From Brasenia schreberi (Eukaryota > Streptophyta > Magnoliopsida > Nymphaeales > Cabombaceae): a DNA stretch of 64,000 bases. Of this stretch, positions 1 to 13,200 are shown piece after piece (positions within the stretch are counted from its first letter, which is position 1; every line of letters begins with the position of its first letter). The stretch lies in assembly GCA_036023115.1 (NCBI GenBank), contig JAYKKT010000089.1, forward strand, positions 22,922,501-22,986,500, in the 5' to 3' direction. A program made the position numbers and the translations under genes. A model generated the notes under the pieces. The model did no database searches, was not told the DNA's origin, and worked only from the letters and a program-made list of their open reading frames with translations.

Positions 1-1392
1 TGGGTGTTTACTATTAAATATAAGGCAGATGAAACAGTGGAAAGATATAAAGCTAGATTGGTTGCTAAAGGATACAGTCAGTCATATGGCATTGATTATA
101 CAGAAACATTTGCACTAGTGGTTAAACTTACATCAATCAGAATACTTCTTAGTATGGCAACAAATTTGGGATGGGACCTATGACAATTGGATGTTAAAAA
201 TGCTTTCTTACAGGGAGACTTAAATGAAGAAGTATACATGGAACTACCTCCAGGAATGACCAGCAATTTGTCATCTTCTAATAGAGTATGTAAACTCAAT
301 AAAGCAATATATGGGTTGAAACAGTCTCCAAGAGCTTGGTTTGATAAATTTAGCAAAGCAGTGTGTAGTTTGGGATACTACAGAAGCCTCAATGATCATA
401 CAATATTCTTTAAGAAAGGGACAAACATATCTATCCTAGCTGTTTATGTTGATGACATTATTATTACAGGAGATGACCTTAAAGAAATATCAAAGTTAAA
501 AAAGAGTCTTCATAAATTATTTGATATTAAGGATCTGGCCAGGCTTCACTACTTCTTGGGCATAAAAGTTCTTTACTCTGACAAAGGTATCTACTTGACT
601 CAACGAAAATACCTAATCGATCTCTTTGAAGAAATTCAAATGCTGGAATGTAAACTTAGTGACAACCCAATGGAGGTAAATCAGAAATTTTTTAACGGAG
701 ACACTGAAGAGTTCAAAGACATCCATAAATATTAGAAGCTAGTGGGGAAGCTCATATATTTGACCATTACTCGACCAGACATTGCATATGCAGTTGGGAT
801 TGTGAGCAGATATATGCATTCACCAACTAAAAATCAGATGAATGCAGTGTATAAAATTCTTAGATATCTCAAATCAACTTCAAGAATGTGTTTAGTTTAT
901 TCGAAATCATCAAATTTGGACATTGAACTTTATTCTGATGCTGACTGGGCAGGCTCTTATGATGTCAGAAAGTCAACCACTGACTATGTTACTTTACTTG
1001 AGGGTAATATTATATCTTGGAAAAGCAAAAAACATGGCAAGATCTACGACAGAAGCTGAATATAGAACTATAGCACAAGTAATGTGTGAAGGAAAATGAA
1101 TATCTTCATTGATTACTGAATTGGGTTATTCACTTAAACATCTTATACCTTTATATTGTGATAGCAGTGCAACAATTCAAATGGCATCTAATCCAATATT
1201 TCATGAAAGGACCAAGCATATAGAAATTGACTGCCACTTCATCAGGGAGAAGATATCTAATAAAGAATTCCAGCTGGAGTATGTTAATTCTATCAAATAG
1301 AGAGTTGATTTTTTAACTAAAGCTACTACCGGCAAACTATTAAAGGAGACCTTATCCAAGTTGGGTGTCATGAACATTTTCCACCCAACTTG
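1..1392 (+). pseudogene. Ty1/copia pol fragment (reverse transcriptase and RNase H), decayed
   Basis: The 3' part of a Ty1/copia polyprotein, already inside the RT domain at base 1. Frame 1 reads [20 protein letters not shown], then the copia landmarks LDVKNAFLQGDL, YGLKQSPRAWF, the catalytic YVDDIIITGDD (about 445-477) and LTRPDI-like ITRPDIAYAVG. RNase H follows, with SDADWAG and TTEAEYRT. The domain order RT then RNase H directly before the LTR, with no integrase after it, is diagnostic of copia rather than gypsy. Breaks: an in-frame TGA at 181, TAG at 733, a frameshift near 1030 (frame 1 to frame 2), and further stops at about 1099 and 1300. Integrase, protease and gag lie outside the window. 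The reading ends beside the purine-rich tract before the LTR. Not functional. Confidence 0.92.
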
Positions 1393-1400
1393 AGGGGGAG
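1390..1400 (+). other. Polypurine tract of the copia element
   Basis: TTGAGGGGGAG immediately precedes the LTR start TGTTAAGGGA. A purine run next to the 3' LTR is the usual primer site for plus-strand DNA synthesis; the TTGAGGGGGAGTGTTA junction is typical of plant copia elements. Confidence 0.8.
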
Positions 1401-1714
1401 TGTTAAGGGAAGTCATCGTGTCATGTAATAAGAGTCAAGTCGTGTAAAAGAATGTCCTGTCTCATGTTATTTTGTCATTTTGAGTCTTATGTTATCTTAG
1501 AAATAGTTAATACTTATTAGGGGTAGATTAGGAAATTAAGTTAGATAGGGTATTAATAGATGATTAGGGTTATATAGAGATAAGAGAGAAAGGTGGGTGA
1601 TGGCTGCACAGACTGGGCCGATTCTGGTCATGATGCAGATTGGAGGCATCCCTCCAATCTGCCCCTTATTGTAAGTGTCTTTTATATTAATGAATATTAG
1701 TTTTATTCATAACA
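1401..1714 (+). repeat. 3' LTR of the copia element
   Basis: A 314-bp LTR starting TGTTA and ending TAACA, so it has the inverted TG..CA termini (5-bp inverted repeat TGTTA/TAACA). It follows the polypurine tract directly and is not coding. An AT-rich end with TTATATTAATGAATATT lies close to the 3' terminus. The 5' LTR is off the window, so insertion age and target duplication (right flank CTATG) cannot be judged here. Confidence 0.85.
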
Positions 1715-1724
1715 CTATGGAGTA

Positions 1725-3416
1725 GGGGCTCTCGATGCAATAAACTACATAAGTTGGAACTATCGGGGCCTATCGAACCCTTTGGCATGATTAGTTTTGT
1801 AAGAGCTCATTAGAGTTCACAAAGTTGACGCTTTTTTCCTGATGGAAACCCTGGTTTTGGTGCAGAGAATAAAAAATCTTAAGCATAAACTTCATTTGCA
1901 AGGTTGTTCTATAGTTGACCAAGTGGATATAGGAGGCAGAGTGGTGGTCTTGTGGAGCTCGCTGGTGGATGTCTGCTATTGGCTTCTACTTGAACCACGC
2001 AGGCAGGACAATCAAACAAATTGGAGCAAAGAATTGGAGGCTCACGGGGTTTTATGGTTTCTTTGAGCATAGCAGACGACAGGCCTCATGGAACCTTTTG
2101 TGCAGGCTCACTGCCAATGCCAATCTCCCTTGGGTCTATTTGGGGGATTTTCGTGGCATGCTTTCAATCCAAGGTAAAGAGGGTGGCAATGCACATCCTA
2201 CATAGTTGATAGAGAGATTCAGAGATCGTACCAAGCAATGTAGGCTGACCAGTATCAACTTAGCGACTTTTAGTTTCTTGGGATAATGACGAATCTCAGG
2301 GGACACTATCTATGGATAGAGCCATGGTAACTGGAGAATTGGATACATAGATCTCCAAATCACAGGCTACCGAACCTAGTGGTTTCAATATCTAATGATA
2401 GCTTGGTATAAAAATGGTTTTGCTTTGAACATACTTGGCTATGAGAGGAGGGAGTCACAGAGGTAATCCGGGATAGTTGGACAAACCCAACATCGTCTCC
2501 TTTGATACAGTGTTTGAACACGTGCAACAACCATCTCCTGGGCCACATGTGAAGGGGAGGGCCTTCAAGGTTTTAGAAGGGACTAGGCTTATTAGTAAAC
2601 TATCTCAAGTCAACCATACTTTTCTGCTCTAATGTGTATGAAGATACAAACATGATGCTGGCAGATATTTTGGGGGTTCAGGGACCATTAGGAAAGGGAA
2701 GATACTCGGGTCTGGGTCTACATTCTTGGTGGGCTGAAAGAGACATGTATTTAGTTTCTTGAAGGAAAAAAGGCTCACACCATAGTGCAGGCACTTCCTA
2801 GTTACTGCATGGGGGCATTCCTTCTTCGGATTTTCATTTGTGAAGAGCTCCAAAAACTTATGAACTCCTTCTGGTGGGACCAAAACTTAATGGAGGTAGA
2901 AGAGTTCATTGGCTAGCGCAAGATTAACCGTGCAGTTTGCACAGCCAAAGCAAAAGGTGGTATGGTATTAGAAATTTACACTGTTTTAATCTGGTTTCTA
3001 TGAAGCATGGTTGTTAATTCTGGTATGGTTGCAGTTTGCACTGTATTTAAGCATGGTTGTTAATTCAACCGGATTCTCTTGCTAGCAAGGTGCTAGCCTA
3101 ACACTGGTTTCTATGAAGCTAGGGAGGGTCACTTCCCTTGTTACTGATGGAGAAGCATCCTTCAAGGTCATGATATACTTAAACAGGGAGTTCGACAGTG
3201 TGTTGGTGATTGGCAGGATACTGATTGTATCTTCATGCACAACCTGTGGGTTCATAATCTCCCGAGAATCAGAATTGCTCCCTGGCAATTCTCTATGTTG
3301 CGGATTATGATGGTATGCCACTTGTTCAAAGAGGGAGAACATCAGTGGGACGTTGACAAAGTCTGTAATCTATTCCTGCCGGAGGAGGCTATCCACGTAG
3401 TCAGACTACCTATTTG
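1725..3416 (+). pseudogene. Degenerate L1-like LINE (endonuclease, RT C-terminus, zf-RVT)
   Basis: Remains of the plant L1-type ORF2, readable only by switching frames. At about 1740-1860 comes the endonuclease start (SWNYRGLSNPLA, then FFLMETLVL). At 2030-2160 NWRLTGFYGF...SWNLLCRL...PWVYLGDF matches the endonuclease core. At 2400-2530 FCFEHTWL...EVIRDSW...NNHLLGHM matches the linker. At 2780-2960 ALPSYCMGAFLL...LQKLMNSFWWD and AKAKGGMV match the RT C-terminal region. At 3235-3416 LWVHNLPRIRIAP and WDVDKVCNLFLPEEAIHVVRLPI-type residues match the RNase H/zf-RVT tail. The catalytic RT core (FADD region) is absent, so there is a large internal deletion. An A-rich stretch after 3417 may be the remains of the LINE tail. 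No intact ORF. Confidence 0.72.
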
Positions 3417-4718
3417 ACACTGAACAAACAAAACAAAAACTACACAAAGAGAGACCAAACAAGGGCAAAGAAACTAAAAAGGAACTAAAACTAAGAGACA
3501 AGAAGTTAACCTTTATTTATTGAGAATTCATCTGCGAACATTCAGCGAATAGTACACACTATTAAGTTTATACAGTGTCGTGCCCCTTATTGAGATTTTA
3601 TCCACAAACCTTCAATTAAAGAATACTCACCGGAAAGTACACATGAGAACCCTAAGTCCTCAAGACCCCACGACTAAGAACCCGTCGAACTCAAACATTG
3701 CATCTGAATCTCCTCCTCTCCTCACTAAACTAAGGAAACAGAAAACCTCTAAAATTCTAGAGTGCCATTTCGGGGCTTTCATGGGCCGAGCCACAGAAAC
3801 ACATTTTCTTCTTCCCATAGGGTAGTTGTAATTTTGGAGCAAAAGATGAGATTGCAACTCTTACATTCCTTTTTCCTCACACAACAAGATAAAATAAGGT
3901 GAATCGGAAAGATCTGATTCCATGTCAATATAATGACTGCAGATATAAAAAAACAAAAATAATTGCAGCTTCCCACAAAATCAAACAAAAAGGAAAGAAA
4001 AAAGTGGAAGTTAAGAAAAAATCTTTTCTGGAGTAGTTTCAATTCTGATTCATATAAAGCAGGAAAGGAAACACAAGGTATCTTACATAATCCCTTAACT
4101 TTCAGATTCAGAAATAGCTGGAGAGGATAGAGAGATATCCTCACTAAGAGTGACCTGAGGCACGAGGCTAGCTTTCGAGGCTTTGGAGATGCAGGGGCAA
4201 TGATGAAGTCGTCGACAGCATTCCTTATCCTCTGGTTTGGTGCCATCACTCTAACGTGGATCTCTCTCTGGTTGCTTCTCCTCTGCCATTGGATCTCAAT
4301 TAGCAGAGTGAGAGCGAGTTTAAGAGAAATCAATTTGAGCTAGCAAAAAGAAGATTTTGGGCTTCCCCAATGGCCAGGCAACAATGGCACATCATTTTGG
4401 GATCAAAATTTTCAGACAGAACCATAATTTCCCTGGGCCAACTCTCCTTGCAAACACAATCTCAGCACTGAGTTTTTGCAGTTCTGGCCCAGTGTAATCA
4501 TGAACCAAACAACCACTAAACATTTGGATATACGTTTGAAGCATTATCTAATTTTTCTTGTTATCTGATATTGCATCTTCCATTATCGGTAGCTTCATCT
4601 GAGAATGCAAATGATACATGATACCATGCATTTCATTTTAGGCCTTATTGGCATTTGTATCATACTGAGCCACAAAGAATTATAGACTAACCTAGTTGCT
4701 TGTTTCATGTTTGTTGAG
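3417..4718. other. No recognisable gene; upstream flank or first intron of the prefoldin gene
   Basis: A-rich at 3417-3520, then AT-rich unique-looking DNA. The longest ORF is 184 codons on the minus strand (3779-4333). It shows no family motif I recognise, and its C-terminal half is a run of aromatic and hydrophobic residues typical of translated non-coding DNA. The prefoldin exon for the N-terminal helix was looked for here on the plus strand and not found. Confidence 0.5.
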
Positions 4719-6672
4719 GCAAAAATTCCTGACATCAAGAAGTGTTTGGATATTGTGAGTACATTGCAAGCAAAGCAGGGAACTGATGAGGTATGTAATG
4801 TTCAATTCCATGTCAACTTCAGTTTATCATCTAAGTTTAATTTTAAGCGGCCTTCCTAATTTTCTCATTTATTGCTGATCAGTCTATTTTTCATTAGATT
4901 TCATGCGATCATGTTTCTTTAATTGTGTTTTTAATTGCGAAGGCCTTATGAATGTCTTGGCATATTTTGATTTGGGTGAACATCCCTGCCATGATCTAGG
5001 TGTATTTATTATACCGTTTGAAAGTTGGCCCATTGTAAAAGCTCAAGGTGTAGTGTTAGATATAGTGGATTTGGTATGTTTTTTTTATTATGAAATATAT
5101 GGCTAAACACTGGTTATTGAATTGTATAACATAGTCGTACAAGAAAAATCAACATATACGCATGCATTTTATTCTTTTTCTAACAATGACTGTGCACATT
5201 AATCTAAGGGTTAAGCAATAAACGAAATTTATTTGAAGAAGGAATTTATGTAGCTTCTTTACATTACTCTTTAATGTACCTTTATTTTATTCTGTTGCAT
5301 ACATTTAAAGTATGATTCCCTTTTTGCTTGTATTTTCCTATTGTCCGTCATTGAAAAATGTGCTGAGACGATAAGTGGCTCCCATCAAGAAGCCGGATTG
5401 CATTCATATATTGAGTTTGTTATGACTTATGGGGTCTCAACAACCTGATATCATTTTTGTATTAAAACAAAAGGTCCTAGTTTTGCATAATGATTTCAGT
5501 GGGAAGACGGACAAATAAATAAGCTACTATCGGGGTTGTAAGGTGCCATGGTCAAAGAAATTTTATTTGGTATCATACTCCGATTATTCCGGATGTTCTG
5601 GTTCCAATGTAGATCATTTGCACAGCTCAATGGTGCTCTCTCACCATCAAGTAACAGCTGATCTTTGACTCGGACGCTTTAACCATCATAGCTCATTATT
5701 TGCATAGGTGTCTATTAATTTTACTTGGTACCTGATACTTTTTGCTTGAGATTTGATGTATGCAGTTCAAGTATGAGACTGTTCTTACACGCCATTACAT
5801 TGTATCTATTCAACAAGGATCGGTTTAGCATTCTCAGTGTTTCTGACTGAATAGGATGAACTTTTTCTTTTTCTATATATGTTCATAGCTAGTTATTGTT
5901 CTATCACATTGATGATACACTTCCCTAATGAACATGCAATCCAGGCATTATTTGTTGATTTTGAAGTCTCTGAGGGCATATATTCAAAAGCTCGGATCGA
6001 GGAGACAAATTCAGTATGTCTGTGGTTGGGAGCAAATGTCATGCTCGAATATTCCCGTCAAGAGGTGGCTTTTGTTGTGCAATTTCTTGCTCTATAATTT
6101 GTCACATCTTTTGTATTTAAGCAGCTGCTTGTTTCACGGTGTCACTGACTTTAAGCAGGCCAATGACCTTTTAAAGAAGAATCTGGAAAATGCTAAAGCT
6201 AGTTTGGAGGTCATTGCAGCTGACCTGCAATTCTTAAGGGATCAAGTGACAATTACACAGGTAAAATGATTCTTCCTTTGATCGTAATGATACGTTTGCA
6301 AAAGCCTTTTCATGTCATTCCCATTTATTGTGTTTCTGATCATGCGACTACATGCACAAGGCCCTGTGTGGATTCATGGCCATTCTGTTCCACCTCAGGA
6401 AAGGTGATGACCACTACACGTGAAAACCACGCTTTGCACTGGGACACCGTGGCTGCATGTTGCATTCCATGCCCAGCCATGTTGTCAAAACACCCCCTTA
6501 GGTTCTATCGTGCTTCCCTTGTTGTTTCCTTCCACCTTTTCCACGAAATCTGTGAGTAGATGTTTCCCACGAATTGATTCTTTTGTTCTTGTGACAGGTT
6601 ACTATTGCACGAGTGTACAATTGGGATGTTCATCAACGAAGGATGAAGCAGGCTGCAAAAGTTGAGACTTGA
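4719..6672 (+). CDS. PFD3: Prefoldin subunit 3 (VBP1/PFD3-like), four visible exons, 5' part missing
   Basis: Prefoldin is a cytosolic hexameric co-chaperone that hands nascent actin and tubulin to the TRiC/CCT chaperonin; subunit 3 is one of its two alpha-type subunits. Exons are 4719-4790 ([13 protein letters not shown], end of helix 1), 5945-6064 ([20 protein letters not shown] then [13 protein letters not shown], the beta-hairpin core), 6159-6260 ([24 protein letters not shown], helix 2) and 6598-6672 ([18 protein letters not shown] then the stop TGA). All four are phase 0 and bounded by AG and GT; the donor at 6065 (GTGGCT) is the weakest. Together they give 122 residues with no stop, matching roughly residues 60 to the C-terminus of plant PFD3. 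The exon for the first 60 or so residues was not found between the LINE and 4718. Either it lies further upstream or this is a 5'-truncated copy. Introns of 1154, 94 and 337 bp argue against a processed pseudogene. Confidence 0.88.
4791..5944 (+). other. Long intron of the prefoldin gene
   Basis: 1154 bp between donor GTATGT and acceptor ..CCAG. AT-rich, with no ORF of known family. Short ORFs at 4903-5106 and 5879-6097 are intronic or run through exon ends. Confidence 0.7.
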
Positions 6673-6787
6673 TGCACATCTCATCACCAGTCTCTATAGG
6701 ATTTTTGCATTATCTGGGTGAAACTCTTAAATTGCTCTATGGCCATTGGTTTTATAATTTGCCTTTGAGGTTTGTTTATTATTCCCC

Positions 6788-7621
<834 letters not shown>

Positions 7622-7755
7622 GCACGAGGAGCCATGGCTCTTCCGGTGAGGGGACTGACTCAAAAGAACATTCAAGTAGAAGGTCATGAGTTCAATACCA
7701 AATGTCTGGCATGGAATCTGCCTAAATTCAGCTTGCCAATAGAAAAAAAGAGAAT
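7622..7755 (+). mobile_element. Possible tRNA-derived SINE remnant
   Basis: TGGCTCTTCCGG at 7635-7646 resembles a polymerase III A box, and AGTTCAATACC (7689-7699) resembles a B box, 42 bases on, about the tRNA spacing. The unit ends near an A-run (about 7740-7750). Boxes are imperfect and no target duplication was found, so this is a weak call. Confidence 0.3.
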
Positions 7756-7964
7756 TTTAAAATTTAGTTGAAGAACCTGAAAGTGCACTTCTTTGAAGTT
7801 GTTTATTGATGTTGATTAAGGGTAGAAACGTTGCATCTAAATGCACATTTTTTTCATAACATACTAGCATTTAGCTTTTAGGTATGTGGTGTTGAAGCTT
7901 CAATTTCTGTTGAAGAAATGTTGGTGTTGAATTCTTGTAGGTGACATGATTTCTTTAAGTGATC

Positions 7965-8056
7965 GATATTCGAGAGATTGAATTTAAACCTGAAAAGGAA
8001 GATTAGAATAATAAGATATTCGAGAGATTGAATTTAAACCTGAAAAGGAAGATTAG
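7965..8056. repeat. 42-bp direct tandem duplication
   Basis: The 42-bp block beginning GATATTCGAGAGATTG occurs at 7965-8006 and again at 8015-8056, identical between copies, separated by 8 bases (period 50). Intergenic; no coding. Confidence 0.9.
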
Positions 8057-8299
8057 GATAATATTATTCTTTGAGGCATGGTTAACTAATATGTAGGTTT
8101 ATTTGAAACTACCAAATGCAATGGACTTCAACAAACACTTTCATGATACAATGAAAACTTCGGTTCATCTTACACGCACACAATCAAGTCTTAGACAAAC
8201 CTGCAAAGCAAAGATGATAGATGTTACAAATTCAATTAGTGTTATAATAGGACTTGTAAACTCAATTGAAAAATTAAGAAAAACTCACTCTAAAAGAAA

Positions 8300-8665
8300 A
8301 GTTGGATGAATTTTGTTTATATACCATTATATATAGATATAGTAAAGATATAACTCATGATATGTTACTAATGAACATAATTGTCACTGAAGAAAGTGAT
8401 TCTTTATATCGTAACATGGTTACTAAATGTATATAAGTTACAACCATTATATTTATTACTAATCTACAGTTATCACTAAGTATGTGGTTCTTAATGTCAA
8501 AACATGACTATAAAATGCTCATAAATTAGTCACTAAATGTGTTATATAGGAGCAAAATTAACACTCAAGTGACTCTTAATATCAAAACATGATTGAAAAA
8601 TACTCTAATTTACAACCACTATATCTGTTATTAATGAGTACAATTTTCACTTAGTGACTCTTAAT
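8300..8665. repeat. Degenerate AT-rich tandem repeat
   Basis: Three to four imperfect units of roughly 100-120 bp, each with versions of GTGACTCTTAATATCAAAAC, ATGATTG..AAATGCTC, TTACAACCACTATAT and TTATTAATGAG..TCACT. Old and diverged. Confidence 0.55.
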
Positions 8666-8739
8666 GCCTGTAACTATAACCTTCATCAAATATATTTTGA
8701 TATTTTGAAAATCACTCAACAAGAAATTCTCAGCTTCTC

Positions 8740-8897
8740 TATGAATGCTATCCCTTTTTGCCATGATGAAACCCCACATGAGGGGATGACAATGAGTTTC
8801 ATTTTCGCTGTTTCTTTTTGGTGGGTACAATGGAGAGACTCGTGCCAAATGACCTTCAGCTTGTGAGTCGACCTCTCTAACCAGGTGAGCTATTCTC
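8740..8897 (-). mobile_element. Probable tRNA-derived SINE remnant
   Basis: On the minus strand TAGCTCACCTGG (8892-8881) matches the polymerase III A box at 11 of 12 positions. 35 bases further GGCACGAGTCTC (8845-8834) resembles a B box. Between them GTTAGAGAGG...CTCACAAGCTGAAGGTCA looks like the tRNA-related head of plant SINEs. Tail and target duplication are not clear. Confidence 0.42.
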
Positions 8898-10299
8898 AGT
8901 GAAACCTGGGACTGGCAATATAAGATACGACACGAAACGTGACATGAGCGTGACTCGAAAAGTTTGTGGCTATGTCAATCTAAAGTGGCACGAAAAGATT
9001 GAGTGGTCTTGAGGTTGACTTGCTTCTGAGATGATTACACAAAGTGACAACATGACGCATGAACGAAAACATGAAATTAATCTATGATAATGACCAAATA
9101 CAAAGGCAACCTTATAAGACCGTGCTAGTGTGGAACTGAAGCTACACCGAAAAAATTGGCTGTTTGCAGTTGAGCTGGTTTTAAAACAAGAACTTTGTTT
9201 CTACTTAAACAGGAAGTGATTATACATAAGATATGTGTATATTTATGTGTGTGAGAATTATAGGATCTTCTCAAAATATACTCTCAAAGGACACTATTTG
9301 ATCGTCTTTGGTAAACGATCGAGGACAATGCCTTGTTCCGTCCTTGATCGTCGTGGTCTTGGATCATCCATCAAGAATGATTGAAAGTTGGGTTTAGGAG
9401 TATATCCATGAACGACCCTATCATTCTTTATGTATATAATTATAAGTTATAGATTATATTAGTAACACTAAATCTTACAGTGAAATACTAACATCTAATC
9501 GCTCTCGATGGATGTATAAAATAATAGATGACCTATATAACAAGAAAGGTATCTTATTGATGCCATTTTAGACCAATCAGAAGTGATTGAACGGTGATAA
9601 TGAGAGAGTATATTCATTGAGTGACCCTATCATATATAATATGAATGCTATGGTTTGCTTTGAGTTTTCAAAATTTGAGAAACAGATTATTTTGAATGCG
9701 ATCGAGACGAAGCTAGAACTGAACCAAATTAGACCGAGAACAAGAAAAGCCGATGTCTAAAACACAGATTGGCCCTTCCGGTTGAGCTACCGCTTTGGGT
9801 GCAATATCAGTATATTTAATCTACTGAAATATCAATATATTTGATCCTTTGAACTTCTTCTACATGATAATATATCGTGTTTGGGGTCTGGCTTTATTCT
9901 TCACTAATCCCTTTTTTCTGCACCTGTGGTATAACGTTCTTCGGTATGTTATGTTTTGATCAGGTCGTAGGATAAACCAGTCGTTGAACATCGCAGAAAG
10001 TTAAAATTAGCCTTTGGATAGAGCTTCTTAAGATACTGATATGACTTGACACGACACAACCCACTGAACGAGATTGCTACAACTGAGCCTCTTCCTTCGA
10101 CACGAAAGTGGAGATCATGATATGACAAATTAATGAAGGGATTCATCTGCTTGTCTCTTCTGGAGACCAGAAGCTTGGCCACCAAGAAAGTATCTAATAA
10201 ATGAAAATTTTAGAGCAAATAATAAATAATTCTGCGAAGAGCCACGACCAATCAGAAAAGGCCGCGTGTGAATTTGAAGAAGATGTAAGCCGTGTGATC
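8898..10299. other. Intergenic DNA without recognisable gene
   Basis: No ORF with recognisable domains. Two blocks around 9399-9427 and 9604-9634 share GAGTATAT..CAT..GA..GACCCTATCAT, about 205 bp apart, suggesting an old duplication. A lone A-box-like TAGCTCAACCGG sits on the minus strand at 9789-9778. The left end of the next retroelement is at about 10300. Confidence 0.5.
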
Positions 10300-13200
10300 G
10301 GTAAAATCGTAGAGCATCATTTGCCTCTAGAACCCAATGCAAAACCTGTGAAACAAAAGCTTAGAAAAATCCATCCCGATGTTCACTCCCAAGTAAAAGA
10401 GGGTATGAAAGATTTTTTAAAAGCCGGATTTATAAAACCCATTGCCTATTCTCAATGTCTTTCAAAATATTGTTGTAGTTCGAAAGTCCAATGGAAAAAT
10501 TCGTATTTGCATCGATTTTAGAAATTTGAACAAAGCCACTCCAAAAGATAATTTTCCACTTCCAAACATTGATTTGATAGTGGATAGCATTGCGAATCAT
10601 GAAATGTTTTCTTTTATGGATGGCTATTCGGGTTATAACCAAATCAAACTCGCACCAAAAGATCAGGCCATAATTTCTTTTATTACACCTTAGGGCACAT
10701 ACTGCTACACGGTTATGCCTTTTGGTTTGAAAAATGCCGGTGCCACATAACAACAAGCTATGAATACTATTTTCCATGATCAAATCCATGAGCTCTTAGA
10801 AGTATATGTGGATGATCTTTTGGTAAACTCAAAAACTCGGTGCACACACATATAATCTTTGCAAAAGGTTTTCGAAAGACTTAGGCCTTATAAAGTAAAA
10901 TTAAACCCTCAAAAATGTGTTTTTGGAGTAGAATTGGGAAAACTCTTAGGGTTCATGGTTAGCCAAAGGGGCATAGAGGTCGACCCCTCTAAGTGTCGAG
11001 CCATCATAGACTTGCCTCTACCCTTCAACTTGACCCAAATCCGAAGCCTCCAAGGTCGACTCCAAGTAATTAGGAGATTCATCTCCAACTTAGCAACAAG
11101 ATGCGAACCTTTCAATAGACTTTTGAGAAAAGGAGTTAAATTTGAGTGGGATTCCGATTACCAAAAAGCTTTCGAAAGATTGAAAACTTATTTGGTAAAA
11201 ATCGTCTAATTTTAAAACCTCCAAAGCAAGAAAAATCGTTATTGCTTTATATTTCCATTCATACGAATGCATTGGGTGTTTTACTTACTCAATATGAGGA
11301 TGATAGTCTTAAGGAGTATGCTATTTACTACATTTCAAAAATTCTATTGGCATATGAAAGAAATTATCAAGCCATGAAAAAATGTGCTTCGTCCTTGGTA
11401 TGGGTTTGCCAAAAGTTTAGACATTATTTCCGAGATCATGAAATTTGGATAGTGTCTAAACTTGACCCTATCAAGCACCTTTTTGAAAAACCTATCCTAA
11501 CAGGTAGGCTAGGTAAATGGCAACTCCTCTTAATAGAGTATGATTTGAAATTTCATCACCAAAACTCCATTAACGGACAAGCCCTAGCCAATCATGTGGC
11601 TGAGTTACCCCTTGAAGATACATATCCCATACTTGATGAAATGCCCGATGAAGGCATCTTTGCAAACGAATTACAAAGCCATGTTTTATCAAATTATTAT
11701 AATGAAGACCAAGTATGGAAAATGTACCTTGATGGGGCAAAGAATCAACACGGGGTAGGCGTGGGAATCATTCTCATATCCCCCGAGAAGGGAGAAATCC
11801 CAATGGCATTCCGACTAGATTTTTCATGTTCAAATAATGTGGCTGAATATGAGGTACTCATACATGGCCTAAAAGTTTTTAAAAATCTAGGGACATCATG
11901 TATTGAAGTCTTTAGAGATTTCATGCTTGTTGTAAACCAAGTTTTGAAAATTTGGCAAGTCAAAAATGAAAAACTCATTCCACACCATGAATTGGCCACC
12001 TGGTTGGTCAATTCTTTCAAATCATGCACAATCACCAACATAGGTAGAGAGGACAACACCATAGCCGATGCCCTATCATCTCTAGGATCATCTTTGATAA
12101 TCGACTCCACTATGGGTACTCAATCCCTAGAGATCCTCCATTTACCCACTCCATCCACCCATGATTTAGAGATTTGCCAAAATGAACAAAATTCAATTGA
12201 AAAACCTTGGTCTCAAGATATTAAAAACTTTTTAGAAAATGGAGGATTTTTCGAATTTGATTCATATAAGGATAAGGCTTTTATTCGAAAATTTTCAACC
12301 CGATATGTGATTTTGGGAGGGGCTCTTTATAAGAAAAGTTTTACCGATATCTTATTGAGATGTGTCGATCTTGATGAGGCTAGGACCATTATGCATGAGT
12401 TCCATGATGGGGAATGTGGGGGTCAGGTCAATGCAAATATGATGGCCATGAAAATACTTAGAGCAGATTATTTTTGGTCCACTTTGAAGCAAGATTGTCA
12501 TGATCATGTTAGGAAGTGTCATCAATGTCAAGTGCATGGAAATGCCATTCATATTCCATCATCCACATTGCATTCCATCGTGAGTCCATGGCCCTTCACC
12601 ATGTGGGCATTTGACATCATAGGACCAATCTCACCCACTACATCCAATGGACAGGTTTATTTTACGAGCCACCGAATATTTTTCTAAATGGGTTGAAGCT
12701 ACCTCCTTGACTAATGTCCAAGGACAACATGTAGTGGCATTCATTAAGAAAAATATCTTGGCTCGATTTGGAGTTCCAAGAGACCTAGTGTTAGATAATG
12801 GCACCCCATTCAAGAATGAGAAGATGGAGAAGTTATGTAATACCTATAGCATTACTCAACACTTATCATCGCCCTACTACCCTCAAGGCAACGGCTAAGT
12901 CGAAGCCACAAACAAAACTCTTGTATCATTGTGAAAACTTTAGAGTAGGATAGGACATGGCATGAGAAGTTAGATGAAGCCTTATGGGCTTATAGGACTT
13001 CCATCTATACACCCATAAATGCCACACCATTTGAGTTGATCTATGTACAAATGTCATACTTCCCATTCATGCCAAATTGCATTCATTTCATACATCTCTT
13101 GCACTCGATTTACCCATAGAGACCCTACAACAAGTTAGGATGGTTGAACTTGATTTATTTGATGAGAAGAGGCTCCTTGCCATGGATCATGCACATGCAT

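Noticed and set aside
3779..4333. 184-codon minus-strand ORF near the prefoldin gene
   Set aside because: No recognisable motif, aromatic-rich tail typical of AT-rich non-coding DNA. Could hide an exon, but I cannot support a gene.
9267..9634. MITE with terminal inverted repeats
   Set aside because: The shared GAGTATAT..CCCTATCAT blocks are direct, not inverted, and no target duplication was found.
9760..9790. tRNA gene or third SINE on the minus strand
   Set aside because: A good A box (TAGCTCAACCGG) but no convincing B box at the expected distance and no cloverleaf.
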